DNA of 64,000 nt from Pachyseris speciosa (taxonomy: Eukaryota > Cnidaria > Anthozoa > Scleractinia > Pachyseridae), in NCBI GenBank assembly GCA_016490735.1, contig JAEMWC010000218.1, positions 432,501 to 496,500 on the forward strand, read 5' to 3'. Made by a program: the position numbers and the translations under genes. Under the pieces are notes generated by a model. That model made no database searches, was not told the DNA's origin, and saw only the letters and a list, made by a program, of their open reading frames with translations. How positions within the stretch are numbered: position 1 is the first letter of the stretch; every line of letters begins with the position of its first letter. This document shows positions 50,097-61,752 of this stretch, in pieces.

Positions 50097-53000
50097 AACT
50101 GGCCACTCTGGGAAGAATTATATCAAGGCTTGATGGACGGCTTTTTGGATGTATCTAAAGCGTTGTGAAAGGGATTGTATTCGCGCCGCGACTGCCTTCG
50201 ACAACACATAAATTTTCCCGCTGTGCTTTGAGAATGACTAAAGACGAAGGATATGCGATTTACGCAGTGGCCCGATGTAGCCTTTTCGACGATTGGAGAA
50301 GGTATTTACCGTTGGCCTTTTATTTAGTCGTTTTCTTCAAAAAACGTACGGTCAACCGATAAGCCAGATAAACGTTGTCTTTGTTTATGTGCCCAACTTT
50401 TGTATGGCTCGGCAAGAAGTTAAGCCTACTCTCAAATTTGGTTTTCAAGTTTATCGTCAGTTTGTTTGTGAAGAAGGTTTTCAGGATTTCTGTGTTGGAC
50501 CCATTCTTATAACAAATTACATTTTAATTTCCCCTCAATTTAAAAAATAGGTTGAAAAGAAATTTACCGTAAGCTTAAGTTTATAATTTAAACATTGTTG
50601 TAAAAAGGTTTTTCCTCAGACTACCATTGTAAATAGGTGCCACAAACCAGAAGCCGGTAACATTTTGTAAAACTGCCAAATCTATTAAAACAATTATTTG
50701 CTAATCTTTCTTGGTTTTTTTCGACTAGTTCTTTGTCGGTTTTGACATAAACTTAAGTACTTGACGTCTTCAGAGTTATTAAGCTTAGGTACTTTCCGCG
50801 TTTAGCACGCACGTACACGAACTCGCACAAACAGCCGTGATTTTAAAACTTTTCTCTGTTTCTGCTGAATCTTTGACATACAATTTTTAGCTTTATAAAA
50901 TTGAATTAAATTATGTGAACCCCCATGCATTACAACCTCTGTGAAAACGTTTTTTGTAGTACAGTAATTTTTCAGATACAACAAAATGTTTCGCCACTCA
51001 AATTAAACTTATGTGTCGGAATCGTGTAATTCATTAGGGTAATCCATTTGAAAGCACGAACTGTTCCAGTATTTGTTTATGCGCAACTATTTTTCTTAGG
51101 CCAATACTTTGAATAATGGCTTTATTCGGTACACTTTGTTATAATTGTAATAGGGAATTTAGTTCATGGACAGTATAAAATAAAGTTTTGATGTCTGTGC
51201 GAATGAAGGTAACGTTTTAAGTTCCGGTTGAAAATAAAGTAATCATTTATTCCGTCACTGTTTAAGATACGTTTTTAACCTTCAAATATCGTATTTAGTA
51301 AAATTTCTGAGCTTGCATCGGTTGCCTTAAGCAACTTAAATTGTTTCATTTAATGTTAGCATTAATTTGATGTCATTCGCATTGCTGCAACTTCTAGTTT
51401 AAGTTTTATAATTTCAAGAATTAAACAAAACTTTTTAGGTGGGAAGTGATTTAAGTGTACCACAAACGCGCTTTTGTTTTGTTTTGTTTTTTAACAAACA
51501 GCGACAACTATCTGTATCAACTTACCTTCTCAAGTATACATTGTCCCTGAGCAGACAGCAGCCATAAAAAAAAAATTCAAAAAGTCGTCAAAAGTTCCGT
51601 TTAAAGAAAATGCAAGTCCAGTCCGTTGTCCAGTCCTTGGAATTTTTTTTTCTAGCTAACCTTTTGTGGCGCGGCGTCGCAGTGAACAAAAAGCGCGCGA
51701 AAGTATAGCCTCGTTTTCGTTCTTTCCTCCAGGCCCTCTCCTCTGAAAAAAATATTAAACATCGATCCTCGCCAAAAGCAATTGAAATTAGATTAAACTG
51801 ACAACGCCATCATAAAGAGCATACTCTCAAGCCTTAGGTAAAATTTTCTTTTATTCCTACCTCAAATGGTCGTTGAGCAGGAAGCTGACAAACTTTTCAG
51901 TTAGATTTTCTACTACCGCACTTTTTTAGGAAAAAGTAATCATGGCCATTTTTTAAAACACTATTTATTATACTACAACTTCACTTAAAAATATTCTTGG
52001 AGAAAGGTTCTAGTAAACTTTTAGAGCGAATATTAAACTTCGGTCCGTTCTGGTCACGTGACCGATGACATCACAGCATTAAAAATGACAAAAATTTATA
52101 TTTCATAAAAATATCTACCAATATCCAAATTTTTGTTTCCTCGCGTTTAATGCAACGCGAGATAGCACTTGTACCCAGACTCCCACTTTTTGAAAATTGT
52201 ATGTACCTCCCTTAATATTTATATTTTGTTCGGTACCCGGGCAGTCCGAAATGGCTCACACCATTGTGCTTCAAACCACGTTGACGGCTTTTTCAAGAAC
52301 AAAATAATTTCGTCACAGTGAGCAAAAACGCACTTGTGAGCAAAGTCACGTGACCAATGACGTCATCGCCCTTAGTCTTGTACAATAATTAGTTTATGGT
52401 AAGACTTATTTCTAGACAACGTGGGGGTCTTGCTGCCCTCAAACTGACCAAGTTATTTGGGATTGACGATTTTGCAGCTGCAAAGGATTCTGGGAGAATT
52501 GGGAGAAGTTGTCTCTTCGTGGAAAAAAAAAAACAAAACAAAAAGCGCTAATTATGCTAATCAATGAATGAAATTGCCCCGGAATTTCTACAATGTCTTT
52601 TCACAAGGTCTGGAAGGGGGAGTCTTCCGCATTCCCGCTCAATTTTCACGAGAAGCCCGCATCCCGCACTTTTTTTTTTCTTTTCTTTCTCGAATTCCGC
52701 CGGTTTTTTTTTTTTTTTTTTTTTTTTTCATTCCAAAAAATACATTCCGGGATAAGGGTGTCGAATTCAAACTACCACGCATCTTGTGTCCTTAGTGAAA
52801 AGGTCTTGATATGGCGCAACTCTAGCAATCATGCCGCCTTGGGATTCTCTCCGAGACGTTTGCTCCATGCCATTTCCTCTAATCCACTGAAGGTTTTCAA
52901 GTGTTTTTGGAATTTAAAAAACTGTCTGTGACAGGCGCTTAGAGAAATATTGAATTTCTCTTTGTGAATGGGCACTGTGCCGTTTCTGGCGCTACTTAAG

Positions 53001-53661
53001 CCTCGTCTGAGGCCGCAAGAAAGAACGACACTGAAACTCTCACCGTTTCGAGAGAGCTGACATCATTATTTGCCATAATTGCCATGACCGGCCGTGAAAC
53101 TGTCGAAAAATCCCCTTAGATTACAATGAAATAGGAAAGCTTGAGCAGTTGTGCGGTCATTCAATGCTATTACACTACATGCACGGTCCTTGTCAGTTCC
53201 CGTCATCCGGCCGGTTAAAACAAAATACTCTTTGTTTAATTTTATCTGATCGCCTGTCGATTACTTGACAGTTGACCATTAACCAGGGACTGTTTTTTTT
53301 TTTTTTTTCTTGTTTGCATTTGTTTTGAAAGGAGACACTACTCAGCGTTTGCCTGGTTGATTCGCGTTTTTGCCACTTGATCGAAAGTTTCCTTCAGTCG
53401 TGACGATTTCCCGGTTTCCCGACAGAGAGACCAAAATTCTCGCATCCCGTTCACAAATTTTGACGAATCCCGCTTCCCAGGTAGCAGTCAAATCACGAAT
53501 CCCGTCAATACATTTTGCGTTTTCCCGAATCCCGCACGTTATTTGGGTCGAAACACGGATCCCGAAAATATCCTTCCAGACCCTGTTTTCACTCAACGTC
53601 ACGCTGGTTGTAATTTGAGAAATCTTCAGTAAAACTTTCTCTGCCCAAACCAAATACTAAT
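50097..53661. other. no gene seen
   Basis: Long stretch without a supported exon. It contains poly-T runs (52703-52728, 53290-53309). At 53400-53590 there are repeated CCCGAATCCCG-like motifs. Confidence 0.45.
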
Positions 53662-53925
53662 AGTCCAGTTTAGAGTTTGCCATGACCGCTGAATAAAAAT
53701 ACTGAGAACGCATTTGCACACCGTTAGCCTCGACCTAAAGTAAAATATTCACAAATTCCAGCAAGAAGATGACCTGTTTACAGCTCTGTCTATTGTTTAA
53801 TTTTCAAGTTGTTGCACCTTCCCGCCGGTATTTGTGAATATTTTACTTTAGGTCGAGGCTAACCCTGTGCAAATGCGTTCTCAGTGCTTTTATTCAGCGG
53901 TCATGGGGAACTTGAAACTGGACTA
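53662..53925. repeat. 95-bp inverted duplication (foldback)
   Basis: 53662-53756 (AGTCCAGTTT ... TATTCACAAAT) is the near-perfect reverse complement of 53830-53925, with a 73-bp spacer. The right arm runs into the retrotransposon fragment, so a piece of that element was duplicated in inverted orientation. Confidence 0.8.
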
Positions 53926-54160
53926 TTACCTGAAACGTAGCTTCTGTTATAGCGGAGCCTGTTTGTGGAATAATTTGCCCCAGGAATTAAAGAATGCATG
54001 TCCTGCTGGGCAGATTAAACAACTGATCAAGAAGGTATCTAGCGTTGATGCCAAACAACGTCCCACCAACCTGTACTTCTTAGCAGTCGACAGCAGAATC
54101 GTACCCGCGAAAATTTTTTGCAAAATAAAAAGCGTTCACGTATCTTCGTCCGCCATATTG
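53908..54160 (+). mobile_element. non-LTR retrotransposon C-terminal fragment
   Basis: The forward frame reads NLKLDYYLKRSFCYSGACLW NNLPQELKN, the conserved C-terminal end of non-LTR reverse transcriptases (LK.SF.YSGA.LWN.LP). The rest of the element is absent. Confidence 0.65.
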
Positions 54161-54299
54161 GATACTCTACCTTTATCACATTTACTGCTAACCGACAGTC
54201 ACTGCAGTATCAACTCTGAATTAAGTGCGAGACAAGTGGGACGTATGAATCAAGAGTCGCATTCTGCCACACTTAAATGGATTTAATTAAACACGACAG

Positions 54300-55664
54300 A
54301 AATGCGACGTGTGAACCGGGCCTAAGTCGTAAAATATTTTTTTCTTTTTTGAGTTTATCATATAATGAGCTCACGAGTTAGTGGTACCTCTGATTTTTAT
54401 TCAGAAATGATGTGCAACAAATGTGTGCAACAAATGTTCTACTTGACCGGCTTCGTACATGTCCACATCTCCAAGAACAATAAACCCAAATTTCGTGTTT
54501 TGTTTTCGACTTTTTCAGTTACGCACGTGCGTCCGTAAGTACAAGTAGCTACGTCCCTGCGTAAGCGTACTGGGCGGGGAGCTGGAGGAAGGGGGAGGAC
54601 CGAGCCCCCCTCCCCATACCAGTGGTAAAAAAAATTGACTTATCCGGGCCAGGAGCCCCTAGGTGCCTGTCCGGGCAAAAGTTGTCGACCATTCGGGCAG
54701 TACAAAAACGAAAAGAAAATTTGTACTTCAATGGTGATGACGAAGTAATATGCATCAGCATTAGTGAGATACAAGTTTTATTCGGGCAAATAACGTTTTT
54801 TTCACCAGCCGCGTTTCTCTTGGGAATCCTTGTCACAAAACAAGGGAGTCACGCTTTTGGGATGAACTAACTTAAACTTAAAAAAGGAAATAACATATAC
54901 ACAGTGGCAAATAAATCTTATGAAGAAAATAAGCTCTCTTTTTTTTCATCCGTAGGTGAGATTTCAAAACATCACAAAACCTTTCCAAACGGAGTCTTTC
55001 AGTGGGGTGAAAGTTCCTCATTAACGATTTCACCTTCCTTTACTGCAGCACTGTCCAACAAACGTCTGGTAATAGGCAAATTTAAATAAACAAGCTTAAT
55101 CCGCGTCAAAACAATTTTTAGTTATTGATATTTTAAGACAACTCAAACAACAACAAGACATAAGTGTTCCACATTTGCACAGTTTTACATTCAAATTTTA
55201 AATTCCTAAAAGAATAGGATTAAAAACATTTTATGGCTACATGTCTACTTAAGGTATAAAAGTTAAATTCGTTTTCTCCGATATGAAGGAACCTGGATAA
55301 AGGAGCATAGGCCTTGATTCTGAAAACCTATATCGGCTCATTAGATTCCCAGACATTTTGGCGTTCGGCTAACTGGAGAGAAGGTCTGCGAAAAACCAAT
55401 TCGAATTCGACCAATTTCCATCTTGCAGTTTGTGACGTATAAACGTGGTGTGTTCTTTGCTTCCGTTAGTGCAACGAAATTGTTTATAGTGGAAAGTAGG
55501 AAAATTTATGCAGACACCAAAAAGTTTGTAAGATTCCTTCCCCACGAGCGTGATTTAACTGTGCATAAAATAGTGAATGGCCGTGGTATATCTCAGGCGT
55601 CCGTTTTTCAATACTTCCGAGAACGATGTAGTGTCTGAATCCTTTTGTCCAATTTTTGCCTGTG
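54300..55664. other. no gene seen
   Basis: Starts with a TIR-like end GCGACGTGTGAACCGGGCCT (54304-54323), inverse to that at 47669. Otherwise unassigned, AT-rich in the second half. Confidence 0.4.
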
Positions 55665-56470
55665 TTTTGGTGCCCAAACTGATGGAAATTGTTGTTTGTG
55701 GTTCGTATATATTTATATTTTCATAACCAGTAAAATGTTGATTGGAAGTTTGTTTCAGTTGAGCAATTTAAGTGAACTCAAGTAGCAAAGGAATGAAACC
55801 ATGTTCTCGTAGTTGGGTTGAAGTGTCCAGCCAAGTAACGAGCAATACTGTATTTTGCTCGACATCTCATACATATTGATCATGGATGGACATTTGGTAA
55901 ATCAACCAACACAGAAACATTCCAAATTTTTAGGAATTGGTCAGCAAATTTGAAAGCCTCCTCTTTTCGTTCCCCTGGTTTGAGTCTATCAGCGCAAATT
56001 CGACAAACAGAGTCGAACCATTTCGTGTGCACTTCCATAGAATCTCCTTCAGAAAAAATAAAAACAAATCCGGTTGTTAATTAAACACAAAGAAACATAG
56101 CAATCCTTTTGTCTTACTACAACAGCGCTTTCATGCAGTAAACTTTAATGCTTAACCTTCAAAAAGAAAAAATCAGAGTTGTTTACAACGCTGGAATTTG
56201 GCATGATGACACTTTAAGAACACTGGGATCAGTAAAAAAAAATCCGAAAATTCAAAACTAACTCGCGACCTACCTTGAAACGAACCTTGAAACGGCAGCT
56301 ACCTTAATGTTGACAATCAAAGATTTCGGAGAAAACTCCTCTTGTTTATCTTCCAATTCGCATTGAAAATGGCTACTGAAGTCTCCTCTCGCCCTTTGCT
56401 CATGAAAAGTCGCGGATAAATATTTTACGTGTCAGAAAACAAAAGACCTTACGACCTTACGACCCGCGCG
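55665..56470. repeat. partial diverged copy of the 42309-45460 element
   Basis: Shares AAATTGTTGTTTGTGGTT, TTGAGCAATTTAAGTGAAC, TTGGGTTGAAGTGTCCAGCC and TTTCGTTCCCCTGGTTTGAG with 44330-44890 in the same order. About 85 percent identity by eye where aligned. Confidence 0.7.
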
Positions 56471-58301
56471 TCTCTTGAAAAACGTACGCTATGTTCCTCA
56501 AGACCAATGGCTTCATGACGTAACTGATGTCCTAGAATATAGTGATAATGGACTGTATTCTCCCTCCTTCAAAGTTGTTCGTATCAGTTTCAAGCATGCA
56601 GATGTTGCACTGCAAGCAACTTTGGTAAGAGTGGGGAGATGGATAGCGCAAGATCGTGGAGACATCATTAAAGCCCAAATAAGGCGCAGTGTCTCAAGTA
56701 GTTTTGCAACTGGTTGTAGCTTGTGCACAGCTGCCCATGGATGCTGATCTCGCGTTGGTCTGGCGCAAACATGCCATGTTTCAAAATTCTAAGGAATAAA
56801 CAGTTCTAAAAGAACTGGGAGGATGAGCGAGTCTTTTGAACGATTTATTTTTTCTTCCAATGCTTGCGCAAGATTTTATTTCGTGGATAAAAGCCTCTGC
56901 GCGATTTTTTTCAGTTTTTTAAATGCACATCTGCTTATTCATTTCTTGACTATTTCATCAAAAAATGACGTACATAATTGATTTCATACTTAAAGACCAT
57001 TTCTGTTATTCCATTTAAAATAGTAAAGGCGTAATGTGATGCGAATCATCTCGTACATAATTCGATCAACTATTTCACAAAACATGTTTTGGTATTTTTC
57101 TTATTCATGCATTGGCTCAGTACTTGAAAAAGATGACCCGACTTTTTCTCGGCGGTATCCATTTCCATCTTGCACGCGCGTAACGGGAAACATTTCTGAG
57201 CAGTTTGTGTGCGCTTCAATATTCATTATCAAGAAAATCTGGCAATAATTCATATGTCAGTCTTGATGAAACGGTGTCCCTTAGAGGATCACTAAACACC
57301 GGTCCTCAGCACTCTCCCGCCACACCGACATTTTGAGGGATCGATGCTACCATCCTTTATCAGTTGATACCATGATAGCGGGATGAAGCAAAGGTCCAAT
57401 CATTTGTGGACAAACAAGTTACGGAAATTTTTTGACACATTACGTCACCAAGTAACAGTATAACGTGACGACGAAAGTCCATTCTCCAGGATTTCCTTCT
57501 TCATTTTTAGTTTGCATGAATTTTTATGGTATTTTTCCCCCGCCAACATCACTTTTCAAATTGGTTCGTGTATTGCTAGAGCCTCAGTCTGGAAGCTGTT
57601 TCCAACTCCTCAATGACAAATGTTAACCGCACCTCGTAGCGAAAGTGGGACCTAAATAATACTAGCATCTGAAACGTTTTAAATGCTGTATATGCATGTG
57701 TTAATAAACTTTTATAAACATCTGCACATCAAAAGGAATAAACGGTCACGCAAAAAGCAAGCTTAAAAGTAACTTATGTTGGATCTGCGAAGTACAGGGT
57801 AAAATAAATAGGGTATTGAATCATCTGTCGGCAAACAAATTACTTGAATCATCACACTGCTTGAGCTATAAAGGTTAAATGAATTAAAAGCTTCGAATCG
57901 TCGGTGCGGTCGATTGACTCAGTATACGTACAGGGTAAAACGCCTTTCTTTCAGTCCCTTTGGCCTGAAATTCTGTAAATTTGCGCAAAAAGTGGGTGGA
58001 GAGGGGGAGGGAGGGAATGCCCCTACAGCCTCTTCCCGTCGGCGGCTCTTGATGAAGCTATGAGTGTCGTCTTATTTGGGTTTAAATGATCAGATAGATA
58101 ACTACACGTATTTCTCTTGAAGGACCATCTTTTATAACCCAAAATACATAGCTAGTAGAGGATCCAAGCACATACTTCATAAAGCAATGAGCTATATGGA
58201 TGTAATTTTCGTGTTTTTGTTATGTGATGTTTTTGTAATGCAAATAAAAAAAGAAATAAAAAAAATACTTGAGCTGTAGAAAACAAAACAAAAGCAAAAA
58301 A
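56471..58301. other. no gene seen
   Basis: Left flank of the small Polinton-type element. Short frames near 56475-56747 and 57036-57248 have no domain or splice support. Confidence 0.45.
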
Positions 58302-58307
58302 GAAAAG

Positions 58308-59101
58308 AGTAGTAGTAGTTCAGCATTTTACGCCTTTTTAGTGTCGAGCCAGGTCGAGTTAGGTCGAGTTAGGTCGAGTTAGGTCATTAATATGTATAAG
58401 CTAGGTAGTGTTACGTCGAGTTAGGTCGAGTTAAGTCATTAATATGTATAAGCTGGGTTCCCCTTGAGTTCCGTGTGGGTTCCCTCGCAAAAAGTGGGTT
58501 CCCTTTATTAATATGCATAACGGTCGAGTCAATGACGTCACCTATTGTGATAACCTAGGGAAGAAATGGGTTCCTCCATACTAATGAAGTATCTAGCCAG
58601 CTAGGTAAAAATGGGTTCCTCCATACTAATAAGCGTCGCTCTATTACAATAAAAACAATAGACTTGCCCAGAGTTGCCCGGTCTATGTTCACCCTGATTG
58701 GCTCATGTAGAATGTATTATGACTTCAAAATAAAAACGCGCTTTTCGTTGGTAGCGTCAACCTTGCTTTCCGCTCCGTTAGTCACTAATTATTCAAAACT
58801 AGTGATCCAAACTACCCTATATTTGCATACAAACTCTAAAGTAAAAAAGCCCTACCATTCAACAACGATAATAGACGGCTTAAGTTGTTTGGAACGATCA
58901 ATATAAACACGCGACTAATATGAATTACACGTTTCTTGAGAGACAAACATAAACTTTATTGTCTTTTCTCAACGAATGCAAAAACAATACAGAAAGTGAT
59001 TTGAAATGAATAAAAATACATTTATTGACAACGAAAGCTCCAACAACTACGAAATGCTTAGCACAAAATATCAGGAAATTAGGATGCAATCAATCGTCTT
59101 C
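58308..59101 (+). repeat. left TIR of the small element
   Basis: About 794 bp matching 61751-62543 in reverse complement, with only one substitution that I noticed (TTGGTAG versus TTTGTAG near 58752). Near the tip are repeated GGTCGAGTTA motifs, two TTAATATGTATAAGCT units, and two copies of AAATGGGTTCCTCCATACTA further in. Confidence 0.9.
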
Positions 59102-59196
59102 TTGATATTTGGAATACTTGTAAGGTGACTTCCTGTGTAAACGTCAAGATCGTCTTGAAAGCTTCTTCGGTTCATCGTCCATGTAATTTACAAATT

Positions 59197-59739
59197 TTAA
59201 TTGTGGGCGTTTACGCTTTCTTGCTGGCGGCAGCATTTCGACTGTGGGAGGGGTGTCAAGATCGACGGAGGGAGGGAGGGAGGTGCGGGCGTGGAGGTTG
59301 CTATGGTAGATAAGGGATGTGGGGCTGGTTTCTTTACCGTTGGCTCAAGTGCTGGCGCTTGACCTGGAGTTGGTGGCACTATTGGCAAATTGTTTACCAT
59401 AGCCTCGTTAGAAATTTGTTCCCGCCCTTGAGGTTGAGGTAGAATTGTTGCCTCAGGTGTTAAGGAATTTAACTGGTGTTTATATGTTAAAAGCTTGTTT
59501 TGCAACTACACGTACTGCCTCGCTCTTTCGTCGTCTCCAAGGTTTGTACGATACAGAAGGTTATCCATATCATTCTGAATGCGCTGCATCTCCGGAATTA
59601 CCCGGGGAACCATCTGGGTTTGCTGCTTGAGATACTGGAGCAGTTCCTGGGAAATGTTACTCTCTTCGAACCCTTTGTCGAATCTTTCTTCGCCGGGTAA
59701 TACATTTGTTCGCAATCTGCAACTATCTGGATTCGTTGG
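59197..59739 (-). pseudogene. leftward gene of the small element, TAG-interrupted
   Basis: Minus-strand frame from about 59715 (GEERFDKGFEESNIS, then EMQRIQNDMDNLLYRTNLGD and DERARQYV) to a TAG at 59508-59506. It continues in the same frame with LQNKLLTYKHQLNSL and a Pro-rich tail to 59197. The LLYRTNLGDDERARQY segment resembles the short helical protein often found in adintovirus-like elements (from memory). There is no in-frame ATG before the first domain; the frame begins after a TAG near 59740, so the start is lost or lies elsewhere. Confidence 0.5.
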
Positions 59740-59742
59740 CTA

Positions 59743-59942
59743 CCACCACCGCCACCACCACCACCACCACAATTCTATTGTTTACCACCACCGCCACCAC
59801 CACCACCACCACCACCACCACAATTCTGTTGTTTACCACCACCGCCACCACCACCGCCACCACAATTCTATTGTTTACCACCACCGCCACCACAATTCTA
59901 TTGTTTACCACCACCGCCGCCACCACCACCACCACAATCAGT
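59743..59942. repeat. CCACCACCG-type minisatellite
   Basis: Five blocks of (CCACCACCG/CCACCA)n separated by ACAATTCTATTGTTTA. It sits at the divergence point between the leftward and rightward genes, where a promoter would be expected. The long frames through it are repeat artefacts. Confidence 0.85.
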
Positions 59943-60082
59943 TCTATTGTTTTCCTCCCCCTCCTCCTCAATTCTATCGCTCTATCACTATATTGAAATC
60001 AATATAAAGCGAGACACTGGAGAAAGTATGTCATTCGAGTTTGGGAAAGTGTTGCTTATACTTCATTTTCGTCAGAGTAGAA

Positions 60083-60508
60083 ATGAAGAGACTTTACATT
60101 CCAAATACCAAGTTGTATGACGATTATTATCTAAACCAAGCTAAGCAAAAAGGAGGTAATTTACCGGCTTTCCACGGATCCCGATTTCAGCAGGGATATG
60201 GCTTAGGTTCCATATTTAAAGGTTTGTTTCGCTGGGCGATGCCTCATTTACAACAAGGTGCTAAGGTACTCGGCAAAAAGGCACTACAAACAGGTGCTCA
60301 AGTCGCTCAAGATGTTCTTGATGGAGATCATGTTAATACAGCGCTTGCAAAGCGAAGTAGAGAAGCTATTGGTGATCTAGTATCTCAGGCTGGGAGTGGT
60401 CAGAGTTCTACAAAAAGAAAAGTGCAGTTCCGTTGTTTACCTCCAGGGAAGAAACGAAAAACAGTTGTGTTGGATCAAGACCAAGACGACTTTGAACTTT
60501 GGTCGTAA
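60083..60508 (+). CDS. basic Gly-motif protein, adintovirus/Polinton virion-type
   Basis: ATG at 60083, 141 aa. After MKRLYIPNTKLYDDYY comes GGNLPAFHGSRFQQGYGLGS and then IFKGLFRWAMPHLQQGAKVL GKKAL. It has a Gly-x-Gly-Ser turn, an amphipathic helix and a basic tail (KRKVQF, GKKRKTVV). I know this pattern from proteins encoded beside capsid genes in metazoan adintovirus-like elements. A membrane-active or DNA-core role like adenovirus pVI/pX has been suggested for similar proteins. Intact here. Confidence 0.7.
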   Translation: MKRLYIPNTKLYDDYYLNQAKQKGGNLPAFHGSRFQQGYGLGSIFKGLFRWAMPHLQQGAKVLGKKALQTGAQVAQDVLDGDHVNTALAKRSREAIGDLVSQAGSGQSSTKRKVQFRCLPPGKKRKTVVLDQDQDDFELWS

Positions 60509-60561
60509 ATTGAGCTGGACTCTCTACAAAATACTGGCGCCTTCTATCCTTAATTCGTTGT

Positions 60562-60888
60562 ATGACTCGAGTAGTAAAGAACAATCGCGGTTTCCTTGAA
60601 CTCTTAACTTGTTGCCCTGAACATCAGCGTCAGTTTCTCCTAGAAACAGCCACTCCACAACAGATGCACGCATTAGTGCATATTATTTGTAATGTGCTTC
60701 GTGGAAATATTCCAGTCTCTGAAGAAGATAAGCGTAAAATGATTCCATTCAAGGATTCCATTCTTAATCTTGCTGAGCCAAGTATTCCTTACAAGACAAA
60801 GAAGCAAACCCTCGCTCAAGAGGGTGGACGCTTTATTCAAGATTTGTTGATACCAGTTGTAACTAGCTTTGGGCCCCTGATGTTATAA
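60562..60888 (+). CDS. 108-aa helical protein ending in a hydrophobic segment
   Basis: ATG at 60562. A conserved-looking start (NNRGFLELLTCCPEHQRQFL LETATPQQMHALVHI) is followed by KQTLAQEGGRFIQDLLIPVV and a hydrophobic end. The layout of helical bundle, then a basic step and Gln-x-Gly-Gly before a hydrophobic C-terminus matches small proteins between core and capsid genes in adintovirus-like elements. The C-terminus may be cut by a maturation protease at GG (inference). Intact. Confidence 0.65.
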   Translation: MTRVVKNNRGFLELLTCCPEHQRQFLLETATPQQMHALVHIICNVLRGNIPVSEEDKRKMIPFKDSILNLAEPSIPYKTKKQTLAQEGGRFIQDLLIPVVTSFGPLML

Positions 60889-60951
60889 AAAATCGCGAAC
60901 TACTCTTTAGAGTGTTCAGTTGGTTCTTGTCGTTAGCGAGTGCTGGTCAAT

Positions 60952-61302
60952 ATGAAGAGAAAGGTCGATTGGCATAAAGAGGAAGAGAGTGATTATGATG
61001 ATACTAACACAAGTGAAGAGGAAAGTGATGACGAAGAACCTCGAGTTAAAGATGTTTTAGAAGGACTTTCCCAAGCCGTTTCCAGACAACAGGCCTCCGA
61101 TTTATTACACAGCATGGCGGCTTCCAAGGATATCTTGTTTTGGACACCTCGTGGACAGTTACTTCGAAACCAGAGAATAATACCAGTGACCAACATCTCA
61201 GAGCTGGTTGAATATGTGTTACTCCCTTATAACGACGATGTTGCCAAACCCCGCGCCCTCAAAACATTTATAGACGGGTTGACAGAGTTAGGAATTAATT
61301 AA
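60952..61302 (+). CDS. 116-aa acidic-then-globular protein
   Basis: ATG at 60952. The N-terminus is acidic (EEESDDEEPRVKDVLEGL). The C-terminal domain has ILFWTPRGQLLRNQRIIPVT NISELVEYVLLP and KTFIDGLTELGIN. The turn WTPRGQLL...I.VTNI.ELV corresponds to a conserved small protein that I associate with the same elements (WN..GE...G..I.GTNI.DLV type). Function unknown. Intact. Confidence 0.6.
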   Translation: MKRKVDWHKEEESDYDDTNTSEEESDDEEPRVKDVLEGLSQAVSRQQASDLLHSMAASKDILFWTPRGQLLRNQRIIPVTNISELVEYVLLPYNDDVAKPRALKTFIDGLTELGIN

Positions 61303-61338
61303 CGGTATATAAAGAATAAGAAAACTTTGGCTGAGCTA

Positions 61339-61752
61339 ATGGAAAAAGAACGAACCTATCGAGATGAAGACGGTGAGGTTGGTGATGAAGAAATGGTTTC
61401 CGAAAGCAGTGATGTTGAAGATGACAGAGAGACCGAAAACTCTGATCTGGAACATGAAGGAAATTCAGACGTTGAATGTTCTGACGAGAGCGCCAGTCCA
61501 GAGATTTTGTCTCAAGGAAAAGGCTCTTGCTACCATCGCAACGGAGAAAACATCTACCAAACTGCAGTAGTAAAATGCCCAAGATGCCACTGGCATGATG
61601 GTTATAAGATTTGTCCGATCTGCGCATGCAACACTCCTGTTGATCGTTAACACTCGACGAATGGATTTATTTGCTGCACTGATTGTCACGCAGTGAAACA
61701 TATTGATTCAGAAACTTTTAAGAAGAGTCATTATCTTCCAAGCGAAGATGAA
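61339..61752 (+). pseudogene. acidic zinc-ribbon protein with an in-frame TAA
   Basis: ATG at 61339. An acidic region (GEVGDEEMVSESSDVEDD) is followed by a Cys-rich end, CPRCHWHDGYKICPICACNT, and TAA at 61648-61650. The same frame stays open for 33 more codons with further zinc-type Cys (FICCTDCHAVKH) to TGA 61750-61752 at the TIR edge. The TAA therefore probably truncates a longer zinc-ribbon protein. Confidence 0.5.

Noticed and set aside
52564..52931. Phe-rich ORFs
   Set aside because: Generated by the poly-T tract.
58664..58906. 80-aa ORF in the TIR, also at 61945-62187
   Set aside because: It is duplicated only because it lies in the TIR, starts at a non-ATG codon or weak context, and has no domain.
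59579..60007. His/Thr/Val-rich long ORFs
   Set aside because: They are translations of the CCACCACCG minisatellite in three frames.
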